64,000 bases of DNA from Novosphingobium sp. ZN18A2 (GTDB lineage: Bacteria; Pseudomonadota; Alphaproteobacteria; Sphingomonadales; Sphingomonadaceae): positions 1,364,001-1,428,000 of the forward strand of contig NZ_CP136651.1 in the NCBI RefSeq assembly GCF_036784765.1. The letters are read 5' to 3'. The notes under the pieces are model-generated. The model was given only the letters and a program-made list of their open reading frames with translations. It had not been told where the DNA came from and searched no databases. How positions within the stretch are numbered: position 1 is the first letter of the stretch; each line of letters begins with the position of its first letter. The position numbers and the translations under genes were made by a program. Shown here one piece after another: positions 33,682 to 42,778 of the stretch.

Positions 33682-35466
33682 TCACATGGCTTCGACCATT
33701 TCCGCCAGCTCCAGCCAGCGTTCCTCGGCCGCGTCCTTTTCGGATCGCGCCTTGTCCAGCGCTTCGGTCAGCTTCGCGAAGCGGGCAGGGTCGCGCGTAT
33801 AGAGATCGGGATCGGTCAGCGCGGCCTCGTCACGCGCGATGGCCGCGTCCAGCTCCTCGATCCGACCGGGCAGCAGATCGTAATCGCGCTGGTCCTTGTA
33901 GGACAGCTTTCCCTTGCGCTGCTGCGGGGCAGGTGAGGGCGGCGCAGGTGCCGTTCTGGCCGCCTTGACCGGCGCCGTGCGCTTTTGTCGCCGGGCCTCC
34001 CAGTCCGCATATCCGCCCGCGACGATATCCACCTTGCCCGACCCGTCGAGCCCCAGCGTGATCGTGACCGTCTTGTCCAGGAAATCGCGGTCGTGGCTGA
34101 CGATCAGCACCGTGCCGTCATAATCCGCGATCACTTCCTGCAAGAGATCCAGCGTTTCGAGGTCAAGGTCGTTGGTCGGCTCGTCGAGCACCAGCAGGTT
34201 CGATTTCCGCGCGAATTCGCGCGCCAGCAGCAGGCGCGAACGCTCTCCGCCGGAAAGCGTGCCCACGCGCGCATCGACAAGGCCGGGTTCGAACAGGAAG
34301 TCTTTCAGATAGCCCTGCACATGCTTGCGCGTGCCGCGCACATCGACCCAGTCGCCGCCTTCGGCCAGCACGTCGCGCACGCGCTTTTCGGGGGAGAGCA
34401 GGCTGCGCTGCTGGTCGATCATCACGCCGTGCAGCGTCTTTGCCAGCGTTACCTCGCCCTCGTCGGGTTCCAGTTCCCCGGTCAGCAGCTTGAGCAGCGT
34501 GGTCTTGCCCGCGCCGTTCGCGCCGACAAGGCCGATCCGGTCGCCGCGCTGGATGCGCAGGGAGAAATCCTTGATGATAGTGCGTTCGCCGAAGCGCTTG
34601 GTGACATGCTCCGCCACGATCACCGACTTCGTCTTCACATCGTCGGTGGCCAGTTTCATCTTCGCGGTGCCCTGCGGGCTGAGCATGGCCGCGCGCTGGG
34701 CGCGCATCTGGTGCAGCTTTTCCAGCCGCCCCTGGTTGCGCTTGCGCCGCGCGGTAACGCCGCGCTGCAACCAGTGCGCTTCGATCTTCAGCTTCGCGTC
34801 CAGCTTGTCGGCGGCGCGCGCCTCTTCCGCAAAGACCTGTTCTTCCCACGCCTCGTATCCGCCGAAGCCCACTTCCTTGCGGCGCAGGCTGCCCCGGTCG
34901 AGCCAGAGCGTTGCCTTCGTAAGCCGCGTCAGGAAGGTGCGGTCGTGGCTAATGACGATGAACGCGCCGGTATAGCGGTTGAGCCAGGATTCCAGCCAGT
35001 CGATCGCGGCAAGGTCAAGATGGTTGGTCGGCTCGTCCAGCAACAGGAGGTCGGGCGAAGAGGCCAGCGAGCGGCAGATCGCGGCGCGGCGCTTCTCACC
35101 GCCGCTGGCGCTGGTGGAATCGCGCGAAAGGTCAATGCCCAACTGGCTGGCGATGGCTTCAACCTCGTGCTGTTCGGGGGCGTCAGGCCCTTTCAGCGCG
35201 AAGTCAAGCAGCGTGGCGCAGCCCGCGAAATCCGGCTCCTGCTCAAGCATCACGACCCTGGTGCCCGGCTGGATGGCGCGCAGGCCCTTGTCCGCCTCTA
35301 TCGTTCCCGCCACCAGTTTCAGCAGCGTGGTCTTGCCCGCGCCGTTGCGCCCGATCAGCGCCAGCCGGTCACGCGGGGCGATATGCAGGTCAAGGTCGCG
35401 GAAGAGCCAGCCCGAGCCTTGATGAAGGCTCAGGCCTTCCCACGAAAGGATCGGTGCGGCAGCCAT
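33682..35466 (-). CDS. uup: ABC-F family ATPase (Uup-like)
   Basis: A 594-residue soluble protein with two ABC ATPase domains and no TM segment. Walker A motifs are GRNGAGKT (about 39-46) and GANGAGKT (about 310), each followed by an ABC signature (SASGGEKRR; TLSGGERSRLLL) and LLLDEPTNHLDL/LVLDEPTNDLDL. A C-terminal coiled-coil extension (about 525-590) is typical of Uup. ABC-F proteins act at the ribosome; Uup also limits transposon excision in E. coli. It faces away from the SIMPL gene. Confidence 0.88.
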   Translation of the reverse strand: MAAAPILSWEGLSLHQGSGWLFRDLDLHIAPRDRLALIGRNGAGKTTLLKLVAGTIEADKGLRAIQPGTRVVMLEQEPDFAGCATLLDFALKGPDAPEQHEVEAIASQLGIDLSRDSTSASGGEKRRAAICRSLASSPDLLLLDEPTNHLDLAAIDWLESWLNRYTGAFIVISHDRTFLTRLTKATLWLDRGSLRRKEVGFGGYEAWEEQVFAEEARAADKLDAKLKIEAHWLQRGVTARRKRNQGRLEKLHQMRAQRAAMLSPQGTAKMKLATDDVKTKSVIVAEHVTKRFGERTIIKDFSLRIQRGDRIGLVGANGAGKTTLLKLLTGELEPDEGEVTLAKTLHGVMIDQQRSLLSPEKRVRDVLAEGGDWVDVRGTRKHVQGYLKDFLFEPGLVDARVGTLSGGERSRLLLAREFARKSNLLVLDEPTNDLDLETLDLLQEVIADYDGTVLIVSHDRDFLDKTVTITLGLDGSGKVDIVAGGYADWEARRQKRTAPVKAARTAPAPPSPAPQQRKGKLSYKDQRDYDLLPGRIEELDAAIARDEAALTDPDLYTRDPARFAKLTEALDKARSEKDAAEERWLELAEMVEAM

Positions 35467-35611
35467 GGCCGCGGCGCCTAGCCGCTGGCGCGCGCAAGGT
35501 CCAGTGCAAGCGCGGTCCGGCGCGCGTTCATGCCCGCGTCATACGGGAACGCGAGGATAGGCGCCGACCAGAAAGACGAATTACAAGACCTGATTACAAG
35601 GAGAAACCCGA

Positions 35612-36334
35612 ATGCGCGCAATCCTGTTCGCAGCCCTGCCGTTCGCCGCCGTTTCCGCGATAGCCGCGCCGGCGATGGCCGCCGAAATCCAGATCCAGGC
35701 GCAAGGCCCGGTGGTGGAAATCAACGCGACGCACACGGTGAACGGCGCGCCGGATGTGGCCGTGGTGTCCGCTGGCGTTACAACGCGCGCGCAATCGGCG
35801 GTTGCGGCCATGCGGCAGAATGCGGAAGCGATGACCGGGGTGGTCGCGAAGATCAAGGCGCTGGGCGTCGATCCCAAGGACATCCAGACGCAGGGCATCA
35901 GGCTCAACCCGCAGTATCGGTATAACGGGAACGAGCCGCGCACTTTCCTCGGTTACGACGCCAGCAACCGCGTCAGCATAAAACTGCACAAGGTGGCGGA
36001 AACGGGCGAAGTGCTGGATGCGCTGGTTGCGGCAGGTGCAACCGATATATCGGGTCCGGACTTCCAGTTGGAAGACGATGCCGCCGCCAAGGCCGCCGCG
36101 CGCAAGGCGGCCTTTGCCGAAGCGCGCGAGCGGGCGAGCGAATATGCGCGCATGGCGGGGTATTCAGGCGTCAGGTTGCTGGAAATCGACGAAAGCGTCA
36201 GCCACCAGGGGCCGGTGCCGATGATGGTGCAGGCGCGCATGGCAGATTCCGCGCCCATGGCGAAGACGCCGGTCGAACCGGGCGAGGTTGGCACCTCTGT
36301 CTCCGTAACCGCCAAATTCGAGATGACGCGCTAG
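35612..36334 (+). CDS. SIMPL (DUF541) domain periplasmic protein
   Basis: A 240-residue exported protein. A signal peptide (about 1-23, ending AMAA) precedes the SIMPL domain: VEINATHTVNGAPDVAVVSAG at the start, AMTGVVAKIKALGVDPKDIQTQGIRLNPQY, and VSVTAKFEM at the end. The family includes outer-membrane-associated proteins implicated in oxidative stress and signalling; no enzyme activity is known. It is followed by the PepSY/two-component set about 75 bp on, probably a separate unit. Confidence 0.85.
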   Translation: MRAILFAALPFAAVSAIAAPAMAAEIQIQAQGPVVEINATHTVNGAPDVAVVSAGVTTRAQSAVAAMRQNAEAMTGVVAKIKALGVDPKDIQTQGIRLNPQYRYNGNEPRTFLGYDASNRVSIKLHKVAETGEVLDALVAAGATDISGPDFQLEDDAAAKAAARKAAFAEARERASEYARMAGYSGVRLLEIDESVSHQGPVPMMVQARMADSAPMAKTPVEPGEVGTSVSVTAKFEMTR

Positions 36335-36407
36335 GAGGCGGCACGATGGCACCGATCGGTAGCATTCAGACCTTGTTCAATCCCGCTGGCCTAGGCAATC
36401 GGGTGTA

Positions 36408-36722
36408 ATGGTTCGCAAATTCATCCCGATCGTTGCCGGTGCGCTTGTGCTTTCGGCGCCGCTGGTCCTGCCTTCGCAGGCGATGGCGGCAGAGCGCCAG
36501 AGCGAGCAGAAAGCCGCGCGCAACAACGTGAAGAGCGGCGGTGCGATGCGCATCCGCGATATCGAGGCGCGCGTCGTGCCGAAGATGAAGGGCATGAAAT
36601 ACATCGGTTTCACCTATTATCCGGTGGAAAACGTCTATCGCCTGCGCTTCATGCGCGGCGCGCAGGCCGTGGACGTAGAGGTGGACGCGCGCACCGGGCG
36701 GATCATCGGCGAGCAGCGTTGA
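36408..36722 (+). CDS. PepSY domain periplasmic protein
   Basis: A 104-residue protein. Signal peptide about 1-27 (ending AMA), then a PepSY-like domain (KGMKYIGFTYYPVENVYRLRFMRGAQAVDVEVDARTGRIIG, positions 61-101). PepSY domains inhibit or modulate periplasmic proteins. It lies just before the response regulator and kinase genes (145 bp), an order seen where a periplasmic partner tunes the sensor. That partnership is inferred from position. Confidence 0.8.
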   Translation: MVRKFIPIVAGALVLSAPLVLPSQAMAAERQSEQKAARNNVKSGGAMRIRDIEARVVPKMKGMKYIGFTYYPVENVYRLRFMRGAQAVDVEVDARTGRIIGEQR

Positions 36723-36867
36723 GCGTGGGCGGTTTGAACACGGCGCCGTCCGGCGTGGGGGCAGGGCGATTGCTTGACCGCATGGAACCGAACGCCCATC
36801 TAGCCCCTTGTAACAAGTACCGCATAACGGATGCCGCGGGGATGCGCGGCCAGCAGGGGATTTTTCG

Positions 36868-37545
36868 ATGCGTATCCTGATCGTCGAGGACGAGCCGACC
36901 CTTGGCCAGCAGCTCAAGAACACGCTTGAGCAGAACGGCTATGCGGTGGACCTGTCGACCGATGGCGAGGACGGGCATTTCCTCGGTTCCACCGAAGATT
37001 ACGATGCAGTGATCCTCGACCTCGGCCTGCCAGAGATCGACGGGCTCACGGTGCTGGGCATGTGGCGCAAGGAAGGCCGCCAGTTCCCGGTTCTGGTGCT
37101 GACCGCGCGCGACAGCTGGTCCGACAAGGTCGCCGGGCTGGACGCCGGGGCCGACGATTACCTGGCCAAGCCGTTCCAGACCGAAGAACTGATCGCCCGC
37201 CTTCGCGCGCTGATCCGCCGCGCATCGGGCAATTCCTCGTCCGAGCTGATGGCCGGCGACGTGCGGCTGGACACGCGTTCGGGCCGCGTCACGCTGAAGG
37301 GCGAGCCGGTGAAGCTGACCGCGCAGGAATACAAGCTGCTGTCATACCTGCTGCATCACAAGGGCAAGGTCGTCAGCCGCACCGAACTTATCGAACACAT
37401 CTACGATCAGGACTTCGATCGCGATTCGAACACCATCGAGGTGTTTGTCACCCGCATCCGCAAGAAGCTGGGTGCGGACGTGATCACGACCATCCGTGGC
37501 CTCGGTTACAGCCTCGACGACCCCGCAGACGCCCCGCGCGGCTGA
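36868..37545 (+). CDS. OmpR/PhoB family response regulator
   Basis: A 225-residue two-domain regulator: receiver (about 1-115) with phosphoacceptor Asp51 in VILDLGLPEID, Lys of DDYLAKPF, and a winged-helix DNA-binding domain (about 127-222) with RTELIEHIYDQD and TTIRGLGYSL. Typical of PhoP/FeuP-type regulators in alphaproteobacteria. It overlaps the kinase gene by 50 bp, implying coupled translation. Confidence 0.93.
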   Translation: MRILIVEDEPTLGQQLKNTLEQNGYAVDLSTDGEDGHFLGSTEDYDAVILDLGLPEIDGLTVLGMWRKEGRQFPVLVLTARDSWSDKVAGLDAGADDYLAKPFQTEELIARLRALIRRASGNSSSELMAGDVRLDTRSGRVTLKGEPVKLTAQEYKLLSYLLHHKGKVVSRTELIEHIYDQDFDRDSNTIEVFVTRIRKKLGADVITTIRGLGYSLDDPADAPRG

Positions 37546-38938
37546 GCCGGAAGAGGTGGACACGCCCGAAGCGATCGCTTCGGACGATTCCCGCCATACC
37601 GGCTCGCTCGCGCGCCGGATGCTGCTTATCGCCTTCGTGTGGGTCGCGGTGTTGTTGCTTGGTGGCGGGATCGCGCTCGACCGCACGCTGACCAGCCTTG
37701 TCACGCGCAATTTCGAGGATCAGCTGAACTATATGCTCACCGCGATGGTCGCCTCGGCCGAGGTGGGCATCGACGGAGACGTGCTGTTCACCCGCCCCCT
37801 GGGTGACCAGCGCTTTCTCGAACCAAATTCGGGCCTTTATTGGCAGATCAGCGGGAAGGGGCACGAAGATTATCTCTCGCGCTCGTTGTGGGATCGCAGC
37901 CTGAAGCTTGGCGGCAATGTGACCGATGCAGAGCCGCACGTTTACGATTCCGACCAGTTCCGCGACGAGCCGCTGCTCATTATCGAGCGCACGGTGATCC
38001 TGCCGGGCAGCAAGACGCGCTGGCAGTTCGCTGTCGCCGCCAGCCGAACGGACCTCGACGCGCAGATCAACCGCATACGCGCGATCCTTATCTGGAGCTT
38101 CGTGGTCCTGGCTCTCGGGTTGTTCGTCATGGCGGTGCTGCAAAGCTATTACGGTCTTTCGCCGCTGCGCCGCGTACGCCGGGCCATCGCCGCGATGCGC
38201 GCGGGCGGGGGCAGCCGGTTGAGCGAGCCATTGCCGTTGGAGGTCCAGCCTCTCGTCGAGGAGATCAACGGGCTGCTAGCCCATTCCGAACGCCAGGCGG
38301 AAGAGGCGCGCACCCATGCGGGCAACCTGGCCCACGCGCTGAAAACCCCGCTGACCGTGGTGATGAACGCAGCCACCGCCCATGCGCCCGACCTTGCCGA
38401 TACTGTGATCCGCGAAGCGACCGTCATGCGGCGGCAGGTCGATCACCACCTTGCGCGCGCGCGCGCCGTGGGGCGGCGCGCCGGCGGCATGTCGCGCGCG
38501 CGGGTGTGGGACAGCGCGGAGGCGGTGGAGCGCGCGGTCACCCGGCTCTATCCAAATGTGCGCTTCGACATGTCGGGCGCGCGCGACGCGCAAGTCGCGA
38601 TAGAGCGGCAGGATCTTGACGAAATTCTTGGCAACCTGATCGAAAACGCGGCGAAATACGGCGGCGGCAGCGTGTTCGTGACGATCGACGCGCATCCCGA
38701 AGACATCTCGCAATGCGATATCTGGGTGGAGGACGACGGCACCGGCATCCCCGAAAGTGCGCGCGAGAAGATCTTCGCCCGCGGTGCGCGGCTGGACACC
38801 GGAAAGCCTGGCACCGGCCTTGGCCTTGCCATCGTGCGCGACGTGGCGGAAATCTATGGCGGGTCCGTCACGCTGGACGAAAGCGAAGACCTTGGCGGGC
38901 TGATGGTCGTGCTGACCCTGCCACGCGCGATTGGCTGA
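37496..38938 (+). CDS. Sensor histidine kinase (PhoQ/FeuQ-like)
   Basis: A 480-residue kinase with TM segments at about 43-60 and 196-214, a periplasmic sensor between, HAMP, then DHp with phosphoacceptor His280 in LAHALKTPLTV. The ATPase domain has the N box NLIENAAKYG, DDGTGIP and GTGLGLAIV. The His box HALKTPLT is the PhoQ-like variant. It starts at GTG inside the regulator gene. With the upstream PepSY protein it forms a likely envelope-stress or metal-sensing unit. Confidence 0.92.
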   Translation: MASVTASTTPQTPRAAEPEEVDTPEAIASDDSRHTGSLARRMLLIAFVWVAVLLLGGGIALDRTLTSLVTRNFEDQLNYMLTAMVASAEVGIDGDVLFTRPLGDQRFLEPNSGLYWQISGKGHEDYLSRSLWDRSLKLGGNVTDAEPHVYDSDQFRDEPLLIIERTVILPGSKTRWQFAVAASRTDLDAQINRIRAILIWSFVVLALGLFVMAVLQSYYGLSPLRRVRRAIAAMRAGGGSRLSEPLPLEVQPLVEEINGLLAHSERQAEEARTHAGNLAHALKTPLTVVMNAATAHAPDLADTVIREATVMRRQVDHHLARARAVGRRAGGMSRARVWDSAEAVERAVTRLYPNVRFDMSGARDAQVAIERQDLDEILGNLIENAAKYGGGSVFVTIDAHPEDISQCDIWVEDDGTGIPESAREKIFARGARLDTGKPGTGLGLAIVRDVAEIYGGSVTLDESEDLGGLMVVLTLPRAIG

Positions 38939-39085
38939 CGACCCTGGATGCTCAACTGGTTCCGCGCGACTGAGCGGTGGTTATCGGGAATGCACTTCGC
39001 TTGTCTGTATGGCTGGAATGGAAGTTTTCAGCCCGCAATGCAGGACAACGGCGCCATCCTTCGGCCGCTGCCCCGGCGCTTCACG

Positions 39086-39583
39086 TTATTCCGGCCGTGT
39101 CGCTTCCAGAAACTTAGACCGGCCTTGCTCATCCTCTGCCTCAAGGCTGTCTATCAGTGCGCTGATCGTTTCGCCGAACGCGGCGACTTCGGCCGGGCCG
39201 AGCGACTGGAACAGGTAATCTGCCACTTTCTCGGTCGTGGGCAGCATCTCGCGGTAAAGTGTCTCGCCTGCGGGGCTGAGGCGCAGGATCTTGCGACGGC
39301 GGTTTGCGGGGTCAATCTCCGTCACCAGTCGGCCCTGTTTTTCGAGCGCGGTAACCGCGCGGCTGATGCTCATCGGGCTGACCGCGGTGATTTCTGCCAG
39401 TTCGTGGCTGGCGGTGGTGCCCAGCCGGCCGACCAGCATGATCACGCGAAATTCGTTCACCGTCACTTCGAAGCGTTTTTCGAGGTGGACAGAGAACGGC
39501 GCGATCAGCCTGTTCTGCAGCTTCAGGATGCGGTGCAGCAGCTCCGCCGGGTCAACCGCTTCCGCCTGTTCCTTGTTCGTCAT
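39086..39583 (-). CDS. MarR family transcriptional regulator
   Basis: A 165-residue winged-helix regulator. The HTH region reads VNEFRVIMLVGRLGTTASHELAEITAVSPMSISRAVTALEKQGRL (positions about 43-87; quoted keywords only: TASHELAEITAVSPMSIS), followed by the wing DPANRRRKILRL. ATG 39583 is used; the frame extends seven codons upstream to 39604. It is on the same strand as the rubredoxin/P450 pair but 86 bp downstream of them. Target genes are unknown. Confidence 0.88.
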   Translation of the reverse strand: MTNKEQAEAVDPAELLHRILKLQNRLIAPFSVHLEKRFEVTVNEFRVIMLVGRLGTTASHELAEITAVSPMSISRAVTALEKQGRLVTEIDPANRRRKILRLSPAGETLYREMLPTTEKVADYLFQSLGPAEVAAFGETISALIDSLEAEDEQGRSKFLEATRPE

Positions 39584-39669
39584 CGTGGTCCGTCTGCCCC
39601 TCATGCGCCTTCAAGCCGCAAAGCTGTGCGAATTGCAAACGGATTGTAACGGGCGAGACGATTGGGCGC

Positions 39670-39843
39670 CTATTCGACCAGTTCGAAGTCCTGCTTCTCG
39701 CTGCCGCAATCGGGGCAATACCAGTCGTCCGGAATGTCCTCGAACCGGGTGCCGGGGGCAAGGCCGTCCTCGGGCCAGCCCAGTTCCTCGTCATAGATGA
39801 AGCCGCAGTTCATGCAGCGCCACTTGCGATAGGGGGCGCTCAT
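39670..39843 (-). CDS. Rubredoxin
   Basis: A 57-residue one-iron rubredoxin with the four Cys ligands C10, C13, C43 and C46 (CMNC and CPDC). It carries the family segment [20 protein letters not shown]. It is 16 bp downstream of the P450 gene on the same strand, so the two are probably one operon. Rubredoxins feed electrons to AlkB-type hydroxylases; here it may serve the P450. Confidence 0.95.
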   Translation of the reverse strand: MSAPYRKWRCMNCGFIYDEELGWPEDGLAPGTRFEDIPDDWYCPDCGSEKQDFELVE

Positions 39844-39859
39844 CTCGTCTTCTCCTGAA

Positions 39860-41131
39860 TCAGTTGGCCGTAAAGCGGATCGGCACGTGCTTGGGGCCGC
39901 ACACGAAGTTGGAAATCGTGCGCTTCGGTTCGCCATTCAGTTCCACCGACTTCAGCCGCTTGAACAGTTCTTCCCAAAGGATGCGCATTTCCATACGCGC
40001 AAGGTGCTGGCCCAGGCAGACGTGGACGCCGTATCCAAAGGCGATCTGCGGGTTCTGGCCACGGTCGATGCGGAATTCGAACGGATCGTCCCACACCGCC
40101 TCGTCGCGGTTGCCCGACTGGTAGGCGAGCATGAGCCAGTCGTCTTTCCTGATCTTCTGCCCGGCGATCTCGCAATCCTGCGTGGCGCTGCGCATGAAGT
40201 GCTTCACCGGCACCACCCAGCGGATGGATTCTTCAACGAACGCGTTGATGAGCGCGGGATCGTCCTGCATCTGCTTCAGCATTTCGGGACGTTCGGCCAG
40301 CGCCCACATCGCGCCCGCCGTCGTGTTAGACGTGGTATCGTGCCCGGCGGTGGCAGCGATGATGTAATAGCCCATCATCTGGCGGTGGTTCAGGTATTCA
40401 CCGTCTATTTTCGCGTTGGCGATCAGCGAGTTGATGTGTTTCGTGGGGTTGGCGCGGAATTTCTCGGTCACCTTGGCGAAATACCGTTCCAGTTCCAGGT
40501 TGGTTTCCCACAGAGACTTCAGCATCTCCTCCGGCGTCAGCTCGGCGCGGCGGCGATTGAGTTCCGGGTCGGCGTTGGAAAACAGCTCCTGCGTCAGGCG
40601 CAGCATGAAGGCTTCGTCCTCTTCCGGAACGCCCAGCACGGTCATGATCACGCGCAGCGGATAAAGGAACGCGACGTCCATCGCGAAATCGCATTCGCCG
40701 TCGAAACCCAGCATGTGATCCACGAAACCGCGCGCGATTTCGCGGATGCGGTCTTCCATCGGCCGGACCGCGCGCGGGGTGACGTGCGGGAACACGATTC
40801 CGCGCAGGTCTTTATGTTCCTTTCCGTCGATGGAGACGAGGCTGCGGATCAGGTTGGGGTCGCCGCCGGTAAGGGCTTTTACCTTTTCCTCGTTGTCGCG
40901 CGGGCTGAGGAAGGTGGAGCGGTCGCCGTTGTGGAACAGGTCGGGCTGGCGTTCGACTTCCTTGATATCGGCGTGGCGGCTGACCACCCAGAACGGGTCG
41001 AAATTTTCCGGTTGCGCGACGTCGAGCGGGGTATTGGCCCGGATTTCCCTGAAGGCCGCGTCCACGCGATCTCCGTCTGCATAGGCGCTGCCGCTGATGA
41101 TGGTATCGGCGAGTTCATTTGCGATGGTCAT
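39860..41131 (-). CDS. Cytochrome P450
   Basis: A 423-residue soluble bacterial P450. It shows the I-helix AGHDTTSNT, the K-helix ExxR in EESIR, and the haem loop [17 protein letters not shown] with ligand Cys372. The length and loop place it among bacterial class I-type terpene or alkane monooxygenases; I cannot name a CYP family safely. ATG 41131 follows SD GGAGAGGA. It is operonic with a rubredoxin and divergent from a TetR gene across an operator dyad, so it is probably induced by its substrate. Confidence 0.92.
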   Translation of the reverse strand: MTIANELADTIISGSAYADGDRVDAAFREIRANTPLDVAQPENFDPFWVVSRHADIKEVERQPDLFHNGDRSTFLSPRDNEEKVKALTGGDPNLIRSLVSIDGKEHKDLRGIVFPHVTPRAVRPMEDRIREIARGFVDHMLGFDGECDFAMDVAFLYPLRVIMTVLGVPEEDEAFMLRLTQELFSNADPELNRRRAELTPEEMLKSLWETNLELERYFAKVTEKFRANPTKHINSLIANAKIDGEYLNHRQMMGYYIIAATAGHDTTSNTTAGAMWALAERPEMLKQMQDDPALINAFVEESIRWVVPVKHFMRSATQDCEIAGQKIRKDDWLMLAYQSGNRDEAVWDDPFEFRIDRGQNPQIAFGYGVHVCLGQHLARMEMRILWEELFKRLKSVELNGEPKRTISNFVCGPKHVPIRFTAN

Positions 41132-41238
41132 GTCTGTCCTCTCCAATCCCGTCCACGTTTCGGATCGGGGCCCCGGATGACCGACTCGCCGGCACGCGCA
41201 GGCGGATTTGCCGAGAACGCGGGAAGGCTATAAAGTGG

Positions 41239-41260
41239 TTAGTTGTCGGTCAACAACTAA
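41239..41260. promoter_or_regulatory. TetR operator dyad between P450 and TetR genes
   Basis: TTAGTTGT (41239-41246) and ACAACTAA (41253-41260) are perfect 8-bp inverted arms around CGGTCA. The dyad is 21 bp upstream of the TetR start and 108 bp from the P450 start, the expected place for an autoregulating TetR that also controls the divergent operon. Confidence 0.75.
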
Positions 41261-41280
41261 ATAAGGGGCGCAAGGCAGGA

Positions 41281-41913
41281 ATGGCGACACAGGCGGCAAA
41301 CCGGCGCACGCAGCGCGAACGCAGCGAGGAATCGGAAAACAGGCTGCTGGCCGCGGCGGCCGAAATCCTTGCCCGCGAAGGCTATGCCGCCGCCACGCTT
41401 GAACGCGTGGGAGAACGCGCGGGGTTCAGCCGCGGGCTTGCCAGTCGCAAATACGGATCGAAGGACGGGCTGATCGAAGCGGTGATCGCGCGCGTTTCCA
41501 GCCACGTGCACCGCCAGATAGACATCGCGGTGGCCGGGGCGGGCAGCCCGCTGGAGCAGCTTCTCGCCACGATTGACCGCTTTGCCGACCTTGTCGTCAC
41601 CGATACGTCTGTGCGCGCCTATTTCGTGCTGTTCAGCGCGATGATCGCCAATGCGCTGGAAACGCGCGAGGCGTTCCAGGCGGTGGAGGAACGCTATGCC
41701 GAACGGCTTGTTTCGATGATAGAGGCGGGGCGCGCGGCGGGTGAAATCGATTCCGCGCTCGATCCACGCACAACCGCATACGTGCTGGGGTGCCTGCAGG
41801 CGGGGCTGGCGATCGAGGCGGCAATGGGCAGCGCTTCGGGGATGGAACCCGATACCGGCGCTGTGCGCAGGCATTTGCGGGCCATGGTGCGTCCGGCCCT
41901 GATTGGGGGATGA
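41281..41913 (+). CDS. TetR family transcriptional regulator
   Basis: A 210-residue repressor. The N-terminal HTH (about 18-64) contains AAAEILAREGYAAATLERVGER and AGFSRGLASRKYGSKDGLI. The C-terminal ligand domain includes a buried helix region DLVVTDTSVRAYFVLFSAM. ATG 41281 directly follows the operator dyad. It most likely represses itself and the divergent P450-rubredoxin operon, responding to an unknown hydrophobic ligand. Confidence 0.88.
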   Translation: MATQAANRRTQRERSEESENRLLAAAAEILAREGYAAATLERVGERAGFSRGLASRKYGSKDGLIEAVIARVSSHVHRQIDIAVAGAGSPLEQLLATIDRFADLVVTDTSVRAYFVLFSAMIANALETREAFQAVEERYAERLVSMIEAGRAAGEIDSALDPRTTAYVLGCLQAGLAIEAAMGSASGMEPDTGAVRRHLRAMVRPALIGG

Positions 41914-41977
41914 CGCGGCAGGCCGGACGTGGCAGGACATGCATTAGCAAATCCTGATTTTAATCACCGGGTCCACC

Positions 41978-42778
41978 TTGTCTTTCGTTTCCCTTGGTCC
42001 CCTTGTGCTTTCGGCGGATCGCCTTGTCGCGGTTGTCGCCATCTGGCTGTTCGTGGCGCTTGTCGCGTTTGGCGGGCGCCGGTTGCGCCAGCCGGGCGAG
42101 CGCGCCGCGCTGTGGGCAACGGCGCTGGGGCTGGTGGCGGCAAGGGCAGGCTATGTCGCCGCGCATCTGGATAGTTTCGCCGCCGGTTGGGCAAGCGCCT
42201 TTGCGGTCTGGCAAGGCGGGTTCATGGTTCCGGCGGGGCTGGTCGTGGCCGCGCTGGTGCTGGTCGTGATGCTGCGCGGCGCAAGGGCGAGGGGGCTTGC
42301 GCTTGCCGCTCTGGCAGCGACAAGCGCGGCGTCGCTGGGCGTGCTTGCGCTGATCGGTCCCGCACCCGTGCCACTGCCGAAAGTCGCGCCGCTGGAACGC
42401 CTTTCGGGTGCGCCGCTTGACTTTGCCGGTTTCAGGGGGCGGCCGGTGGTTATCAACCTTTGGGCCACGTGGTGCCCGCCCTGCCGCCGCGAATTGCCGC
42501 TTCTGGCCGAAGCCGCGAAGGATTCGACCGTGCCGATCGTGCTGGTCAATTCGGGAGAGGATGCCGCGCAGGCCGGACGCTTCCTAGCGCGCGAGGGGAT
42601 CGCGCCAGATCACGTCGCGTTGGACCCTGCCGCGTCGCTGGCGCAGGCAATCGGGGTGAAGGGCTATCCGGTGACGCTGTTCATCGACGCGCACGGCATG
42701 ATCGTGCAAAGGCACACGGGCGAAATCGGGCGGGCAGGGCTTGCCGACGGAATTACCGAGATCGAGAAGGAAGAGTGA
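41978..42778 (+). CDS. TlpA-type thioredoxin fused to an Lgt-like membrane domain
   Basis: A 266-residue protein. The first 130 residues form about four TM helices; residues 55-88 (RAGYVAAHLDSFAAG, then VWQGGFMVPAGL) resemble prolipoprotein diacylglyceryl transferase (Lgt), but the Lgt catalytic His of HGGL is replaced by Pro. The C-terminal TlpA/thioredoxin domain has WCPPC at 165-169 and the cis-Pro GYPVTLF. The start is TTG with a weak SD. The DsbA-like gene overlaps its stop by one base, so both probably handle periplasmic disulfides. Confidence 0.82.
   Translation: MSFVSLGPLVLSADRLVAVVAIWLFVALVAFGGRRLRQPGERAALWATALGLVAARAGYVAAHLDSFAAGWASAFAVWQGGFMVPAGLVVAALVLVVMLRGARARGLALAALAATSAASLGVLALIGPAPVPLPKVAPLERLSGAPLDFAGFRGRPVVINLWATWCPPCRRELPLLAEAAKDSTVPIVLVNSGEDAAQAGRFLAREGIAPDHVALDPAASLAQAIGVKGYPVTLFIDAHGMIVQRHTGEIGRAGLADGITEIEKEE

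Noticed and set aside
37496..37545. Frameshift between the response regulator and kinase genes
   Set aside because: Both proteins are full length with intact domains; the 50-bp overlap is a normal coupled arrangement with a GTG start.
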